From positions 248,001 through 312,000 of the forward strand of contig JAHNUO010000003.1 in assembly GCA_019787685.1 (NCBI GenBank): a stretch of 64,000 bases of DNA. The letters run 5' to 3'. This document shows positions 58,070-64,000 of this stretch, one piece after another. The stretch comes from Chiua virens. Its lineage: Eukaryota > Basidiomycota > Agaricomycetes > Boletales > Boletaceae. Below the pieces are notes generated by a model, which saw only the letters and a list, made by a program, of their open reading frames with translations, was not told where the DNA came from and did no database searches. Both the position numbers and the translations under genes were made by a program. Each line of letters opens with the position of its first letter. Within the stretch, counting starts at the first letter, position 1.

Positions 58070-58960
58070 AATACGACAGCCAGAGGGACGACTGATGGTG
58101 TGTATTAACGAGACTGAATTTCTTTGCCTTGGTGGCACTTGCGGGACGAATGGGTCCCTGTGGCGCGTCTCCTCGAATTCAACGAGACCAACGTGGCGCT
58201 TCAGAAGGCGCTTCCAAGCCAAGCGTCCCAAGCCGCCTCCTCTTCTGCACCGGGGAGCAACGTGGGCGCAGGACGCGTCCCTCGTGTCGCTGCTGTCTTT
58301 TCATGGCTTTTTTATTACTGATGGATCGCATGCCCGAGGTGCTCAAGTGCTGCTTGTTGATGATTAGGAGGCGATCACGAAGAATGACCAGTGAGTTTTA
58401 CTTTTTCTCTGGGTCTCTCTTACAATCTGCGTACTTTTACTCCTGTACCCGCCCGTTTCGTCCTGTCATGCCTATGGGATCGAGAACGTAGCTTGTCCCG
58501 CTTCCTCGGACGCCGAATTTGATCGAGATTCTTCAAGAGTTCAAACAGTATATCGCGTAAATGGGTGAACAGACTGTATATGGCTAATGTGACGTCTGAC
58601 GACAACCTCACTCGCATTGCAAAATAGCTTGCGTGATCCGGAGCTCGTCCTTCCTACCATCATTTCCGGGCTTACTGTTTACTTTGATCGCTCCCTCGGC
58701 GTGAAATTGCTTTACCGCTCTTTGCCCTGAATATGCGGAGATCCGCAAGGCGTATAGTGCTTGTTGGACAAGAGAAGAAGGATATGAGTGCGATTTATGA
58801 GGCGGAGCATCTGCTGAGAATGTTGGTTATGTTGTCCATCTTGCTCGATCGATCATGTGAGAGTAGCTATTTGGTTCCTGACGAATTTTACAGTGAGCCT
58901 GCCACAGATAGTGGTCAACTCGACAGCGGATGCGGAGAGTATAGGGTTGGTGAAAGATTG
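58070..58960 (+). pseudogene. EAF3/MRG15 relic (chromodomain and MRG domain)
   Basis: Chromodomain end DEWVPVARLLEFNETNVALQ then KALPSQASQ near 58145-58240, as in the MRG15/Eaf3 N-terminus. About 400 bp on: PNLIEILQEFKQYI, then LRDPELVLPTIISGLTVYFD and RSLGVKLLYR (58630-58715), PEYAEIRKAYS (58728) and MSAIYEAEHLLRMLVML (58785-58835). This is the MRG domain in order. Several stops and frame changes break it (for example after GLTVYFD and before the EIRKAY block). Intact Eaf3 is the chromatin-binding subunit of NuA4 acetylase and Rpd3S deacetylase complexes, recognising methylated H3K36. This copy is dead; a working copy presumably lies elsewhere. Confidence 0.7.
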
Positions 58961-59067
58961 ACCTGTGGTCATCCCCGAAACATAACCTTGTCTTGTTTGC
59001 GACGACCTCCATTCTCATAGATGTAACCCGGCCGCGCGCCCACTCTGCCAATCAGTGCCAAAACCAG

Positions 59068-59800
59068 CATCCTTGCCGCGAACCAGATTGATGTTGGCGA
59101 CATGATCCCCTTAATCAACGTCAAGGAAGACGATCCCGAGAGAAGTACCACGTTCGAGTTGAGCGGAAAGAATCATATTGTACGCCACACTCAGGATTCG
59201 GCCGTGATTTGACTCTAAATGCATGATGCTAACCGTCCCTCGCGTACCCCTGGCGCGTTCACGCCCACCCTGCAGTTGTCACATACCCCAGTATATTGTG
59301 GACTACGGCACGCACAGGCAAATGGCATCAACAACATCCACATCGTTGCTGCCAACGATACTTTCGTGACCAAGTACGTCTCCTTTTGCTTTTCGGCGCG
59401 CATAGCCTACCGAGTCGCACATGCAAGCCTACAAGGATAAACTTGTCCTGCAAGGAACTGGTGCATCACCTTGTGTTTGAGAAACATTCCCACTCTTGAC
59501 TGTCGCCGAAGACAGGCGTTCGCTTCATCGCCGATGACAATGGCGAGTTTACGAGCAACCTTGGCCTACGTTTGACGCTTCTGGACTCCTCGGGTCCACC
59601 GCGTTCCAAGGTAGTAGCATGCATCCCGGATTGACTTTCTTTCTACTCCGTTGTCCCTGCCGTTGGATGCTGGACGTCGTACACAGCGTTATGCCATTGT
59701 TGCGTAAGACGACAAGGTCGAGGCTATTGCTGTGCAGCAGCTGTTGAAGGCGAACCTGTGGATATCAAAACGACTGCTTTACAAGTGGTCCTGGCGCAGA
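59068..59800 (+). pseudogene. Type-II peroxiredoxin (Ahp1/PMP20-like) relic
   Basis: Blocks in order: IDVGDMIPLINVKED, PGAFTPTLQLSHTPVYCG (the peroxidatic-site region, with the expected Cys replaced), ANGINNIHIVAANDTFVTK, then GVRFIADDNGEFTSNLGLRF and DASGLLG, then RYAIVA followed by a stop and DDKVEAIAVQ. Type-II peroxiredoxins reduce peroxides through the Cys after PGAFTPT. Here that Cys reads as Leu and frames change at least three times. The relic lies 100 bp after the EAF3 relic on the same strand. Confidence 0.65.
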
Positions 59801-61215
59801 TCGCATAGACCTGTGTTTTAAGGGAAACGGACAAGGAGGACACAATCAAGACACCAGAGAAAGACATTCTGGATGTTAGGGAGGAAAATTGCATCCCAGG
59901 ACTTTACGTGAATTTTGTTGCGCGTCGCATTCGACCTTGAAATAACGCTGCAATCAAAGTGCAATGCGTTCCAACCCTTTCTGGATCAACTACTAGCTTT
60001 GATCCGATTCATGGCCGGGCGAGGTGATCATCCAACAGCCTTTCGCATCCATTGCAGTGACGTATTGTTTTGCACTGGTGTAAAAATAGTCAGGTACTTG
60101 ATAGAGGGTACGGAAGGATTTCGAAAGGTTTCACTCGCTAGTACATTCACGGACCAGCGACCCTGAATGAATATCATTCGTCCCCCTAAGTACCTTCGTG
60201 TCGTAAATCCTGAGCAGGATGCGCCCAGTGATAAGTATGATTCTGATCGTGGTATTAAACCGAGTGCATATAAATGCACAATGCATTGAGAGTCCGATCG
60301 ATGGGGGGTCTGAGCTGCTCATGGCCCTTACGGAAACGGACCGATTGAACTGCCAGTGAATGCTCAGCGCTCGGATGCGGCCGCCGTTGGATGGAAAATG
60401 AGTTCCACGTGAATACAAGGATCATCTGGAAGGCAGTGGCCACCAACCTGGTGGGAAAGAGTTCGGGGCCGCCAAATCTCATTGTCACGTGCATTGGTTT
60501 TCTACTGAAATAGGTCAAGCTTGTAAGCACAATTCGTGAAACACATACACTCTCTTCACCTTCAAAGGCAGGTTGTATTCTTGTCTTTACTCATGTCCAC
60601 GACGCGCCATATATCAGTGTCCAAGTCATGGGATCAAACAGGTTGATGGGCATCAGCAATCCTGTGGTTACTACACGCTCCAAACCGGGATGCCCAAACT
60701 TTCTTTTCCGAGGACTCCTGGCCTGGTATCTAAAATCCATTGCTTGAGTCCGAGTTTCTTCCACTTCCTATCTTTCAATTATTATTAGACAATCATGGGG
60801 TTCTCTGAGTCCTATACTTACTCGTGGAAAACCCTATGACTTTGAATTTAGACGGTTTTCCGATTGCAGTGATGTTGGCTATGCACCTTGGGTACGGTGC
60901 TAGTATGGGCGATGCAAGCTCCCTCCCAACGGGGCCGTTAAATCCGTATTTGCGCCGCAGCTTCCTGGAATAGCTCGATCCCACTAGGCAAGAACCAAGG
61001 TTCCGGCGCGCGGAGGGTCCCCAGCACATGGTCCTATCGGCATTTGGCAGGTTAGAGAGAGCAGGGCTGGTCCCTGGCGCCGTCACGCTTATTCTGGTTT
61101 TCGTTATCTGTCGAAGACACCGAACCTTTTCCCCGGACACGTTCGACCACGTTTATTACGTTCATTTCTCCTTCCCAACGCCATTCGCTCTGGCTTCTTG
61201 GTGACGCTGGAGGTC
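59801..61215. other. Intergenic, no supported feature
   Basis: Coding-like scraps near 60240-60420 (for example RIELPVNAQRSDAAAVGWKM in one reading) could be another decayed gene, but I could not identify it. Confidence 0.3.
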
Positions 61216-63349
61216 ATGGTCTTCGGCCTTCGACTGCTCGCGGAAGTATTTGTGGTATGGTGGTTATGCGTTTGCCAGTGTTATGCGTTGTACATGCCAG
61301 TGGGTGAACTCTCATGGAGGATTGAGGACGGTAACAAAGTATGTCATTTCGTTCCCCCTTTTCTCGATTACCCGTGCTTGACGCCACTGAAATTCGGTCA
61401 TATAGATGTCTCGAGCAAACCAAAATACGTTGATGGAATGCGAGATAATGAACATCCCACCTTCCCTGGAGACTACTAACCCCTCAGGAGAGGGTAGGTC
61501 ATATGTCGTATTTGCATTCGAACCAGGAAAAGGTGCCACAATTTCTCTCATTGGCGATGAGTTGTCTGCGCATTGGACTGTTGGACATCCTGCAGGTGCG
61601 AATGTAATCATCCTTCGTCGTAGTAACGTTGCAGCTCAGCAACGGATCTCCAGGTACCCAGCTATTTATTGCGCTGCTGGATGCTTCCGGCGCATCTAGG
61701 GAGGTGCTGCCAACTATGTACACTGTAGTTCGTAAGTTTGCATTCCATTTGCTTCCATACACTTGACCTTGTTTTACAGCAGGTTCGAGGGATTGTCTGG
61801 TCAGGTCCGAGCGACTTGCTGCCTCTGGAAGCAACCCAGCTCGAAATATCGACGTCCTTGTTCGGCCGCCTCATGCCATGCCGTCCCTGGGAACCGTCTG
61901 TTTCCGGAGAGGAACTTGAGCCAATGTATTCCGATAGCACTATTGCTAGCGAGTACGGTGACTTTCTATCGTCTGAGGAACGCAACTTCGGAACTGGTAA
62001 AGCGCTCTCGAGATTACGTGTTGGTATGTTTTCTCGTTTTCCACCATAAACTAGTGGTTGAACCGATGGGCTGTAGATGCGCGTTTATCAACGATAGCCA
62101 TTGTTAACATTTGGTAAGTAGGCTCTACACTGTCCGCCCGTCAAAGCTTTGGTCCCGTGTCTTATTTCAACCACGTGTTCTACTCATCTGGCTAGGAATG
62201 GCATGCTTCGCGCGATGGGTTCTAGCCGTGATGGTGCCGGCACGATCAAAGTATTATCAAATTGTCGACCAAGCCAGCTGGGAAGATCGCCTTTTCGCTT
62301 TCCCGAACTACGTCTTGCAGCACCTAGCCGCCGCAGCCTTTCCGATCAACCTATGGAAGCAGAATCGGGACTCGGTCACTATCGACTCTAGCCATTCAGC
62401 CACCATTATCGTCGCCGTCTGCGTCTCATTAGGTGGAATAGGGATGATGGTGATGGCCATTTTTGTCATAGTAAAATGCCGCCGGACGCCGGAATGTCTT
62501 GGATGCGCAGGACACCCTTCCAAGGCCATTCGAGATCACTGTACCAGCGCCGACAAGGGCTGGCATGACGATGACAATGTACACTATCCCTACTGTGAAC
62601 GACCGCCCGAGAGGTCAGTCACGAAGGCCGGGGGAGACGCAACGAAAGTCGGCAGGACGCACGCGTCGCGAGGCCAACGGCCTCAAGATCAGGCACTGCA
62701 CCGACGCAGACGACAACCTCTCCTCCACATCCCAAGCCTAGCTCGCGTCGTCGTCCACGCATACAACCTACCACGTCCGACTCGGCACTGCGCTCGCATT
62801 ACGCTCCATCCGCCCTCATACCATTCCTCATCCCACACTCCCACATCTGTATCTCATCCCCATTCCCATTCCCAGTTTGGTTCAGGTGTCGATTCTGGAT
62901 CGTCTTCGACGCATCCCATAGAGGCCCCTTCCGATCGGCGCGCGGCTGGTGTCTCCACCTCCCGCTCTGCGGCCGACCGAGAACGTCGTTCTGCCAAACA
63001 TGCGCTCTGGCTGTCACGTTCGGCGGGCGAGCTGTATCGCACTACGAGCGAAGCGCCGCGATCGCGAGTACCCGAGTGCGATACGCACCCTGAGCCGTAT
63101 CGGTTTCCCCGGCGCCAGGGGCAGCATGGGGGGCGGGGGGCGCGCACGGATACGTTTTCCCCGCCAACGAATCACTTGCGACATTGGCATTCGGCGTCGT
63201 CGATGGTGCCGGTCGAACGGGGGCATTTGGAGGTAGAAGAGGCTGTCGACGCAGGAGGGGTGGTGTTCCAGCACCAGGATGCGGGTCGGATGCAGGAGTT
63301 GCCCCCGCCATATCACAAGCTTGTCTTATCTAGTTCGAACCGGCATTGA
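61216..63349 (+). CDS. Predicted secreted-domain, single-pass membrane protein
   Basis: ATG at 61216 opens with a signal peptide (MVFGLRLLAEVFVVWWLCVC). After an intron: LMECEIMNIPP, YVVFAFEPGKGATISLIGDE, LSAHWTVGHPAGTQLFIALL, DASGASREVLPTMYTV; the AG-TQ joint uses a 58-bp GTGCGA...CCAG intron. The exoplasmic part continues less certainly to about 62100. A transmembrane helix follows, TIIVAVCVSLGGIGMMVMAI then FVIVKCRR at about 62403-62480. The cytoplasmic tail of about 290 residues is Ser/His/Arg-rich and ends QELPPPYHKLV, a PPxY motif of the kind bound by WW-domain ubiquitin ligases. Agaricomycetes have many such proteins with unknown ligands. Exons between 61700 and 62150 are uncertain. 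Confidence 0.5.
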
Positions 63350-63499
63350 TGATGGTCGCGCTTCGTGACGTAGGAGGGGGGAAATTATGGACCCTTGAGT
63401 GAACAGACTGACAGTAGTTCACCTGATGAACGACGGTTCACAACCGATCGACGTGAGCAAATCATTGTATTGATACAACAAAACATAGGGTCGCGTCGA

Positions 63500-64000
63500 C
63501 TATTGTGTCTGAGCCCCGTATCCCCGGATACCCTCCGCAAAGCCCCACGCCGTCTCGAGCTGCAATGAATCCGAGATCTTTACTCCAGCGGTGGTGATGG
63601 TCGCGAACTGATACTAGAGAGACGACGGAAAAGTGTTCAGAAACGAGGCTTGTACGATAAGATTCAGCAATAGACGAACCTTGTTCAGACTTCGCGCATC
63701 GCGGTAGAAGAGGACACGCATGCTGTCCTCCAATATTTTTCGTGCCTGTTCTTCCGTCAATACATTCTCGTAACCTTCGACGGCCTTGCGAAGAAGTGGT
63801 TGTGCGATGTAGGCCCCGTACCCGGTGGCGATTGTCGAGGCCGTATAAGGTGGTCCCAAGCAGATCGACGTACGACAAGAACCTGAGCATACGTCAGCGC
63901 CAGCAACGACATATGCCGTGTCCACCCACCTCTTCCCGTCTTTGAACCCGCCAATGACGAGCGAATTCCAGAGGGGATTGATACGCGAGCGCCGTGCATA
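63500..64000 (-). CDS. PRE4: 20S proteasome subunit beta7 (PRE4/PSMB4), 5' end outside window
   Basis: Reading leftward: RSRINPLWNSLVIGGFKDGK, an intron (about 63932-63885), RFLSYVDLLGTT, then TASTIATGYGAYIAQPLLRK, MRVLFYRDARSLNK, an intron (63679-63614) and YQFATITTAGVKISDSLQLE to a stop at 63500. This matches the beta7 subunit, a non-catalytic member of the 20S core. After LLGTT one extra base (about 63846-63850) shifts the frame; either a sequence error or an inactivating change. Because beta7 is essential, error is likelier. Confidence 0.82.

Overview
The window looks like nuclear DNA of an agaricomycete (mushroom-forming basidiomycete). Reasons: introns of about 45-110 bp with GT-AG borders, densely packed housekeeping genes, an STAND/NLR-type ATPase, amplified F-box genes that begin MHPxLRxxEILLNIF, and gene families I know mainly from Agaricomycetes (Plavaka transposase, FunK1 kinase, DUF6532-like and DUF6589-like proteins, a RecQ-like helicase). 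No rRNA, tRNA, CRISPR or bacterial features were seen.

Layout. 1-9.7 kb is a compact housekeeping block: a GRF zinc-finger gene (-), a PSMG4-like proteasome assembly chaperone (+), the DYRK-family kinase YAK1 (+), a PHOSPHO-type HAD phosphatase (-) and the TFIIH subunit TFB1/p62 (+). The last two start codons lie 32 bp apart. 10-24.5 kb is accessory: an NLR-type ATPase, an F-box gene family in several states of decay, a kinase-like relic, a membrane-anchored alpha/beta hydrolase and a copia gag relic. 24.5-57.4 kb is a transposon island. It holds a gag-only LTR element (family 1) with an antisense cargo gene, a full-length chromodomain Ty3/gypsy element (family 2), decayed Plavaka and Tc1 transposases, identical 251-bp MITEs, solo and nested LTRs, and TE-associated gene families. 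57.9-60 kb holds relics of an EAF3/MRG15 gene and a type-II peroxiredoxin gene. 61.2-64 kb returns to ordinary genes: a single-pass membrane protein and the proteasome beta7 subunit, cut by the window edge.

How it fits together. In the island, nearly every insertion sits in a coding exon of another gene. Where I worked out the edges, removing the insertion with one copy of its target-site duplication restores the reading frame (small gene at 24.9-29.4 kb, DUF6532-like gene, RecQ-like gene, three hits in the DUF6589-like gene). Both LTR families carry a primer-binding site complementary to the predicted 5' end of their own transcript, the signature of Tf1/sushi-type self-priming.

Caveat. Several accessory genes carry single-base frameshifts, and so does the essential proteasome beta7 gene, so part of this apparent decay may be assembly error. 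Exon borders were placed by eye from splice signals and protein-family resemblance; no database search was possible.
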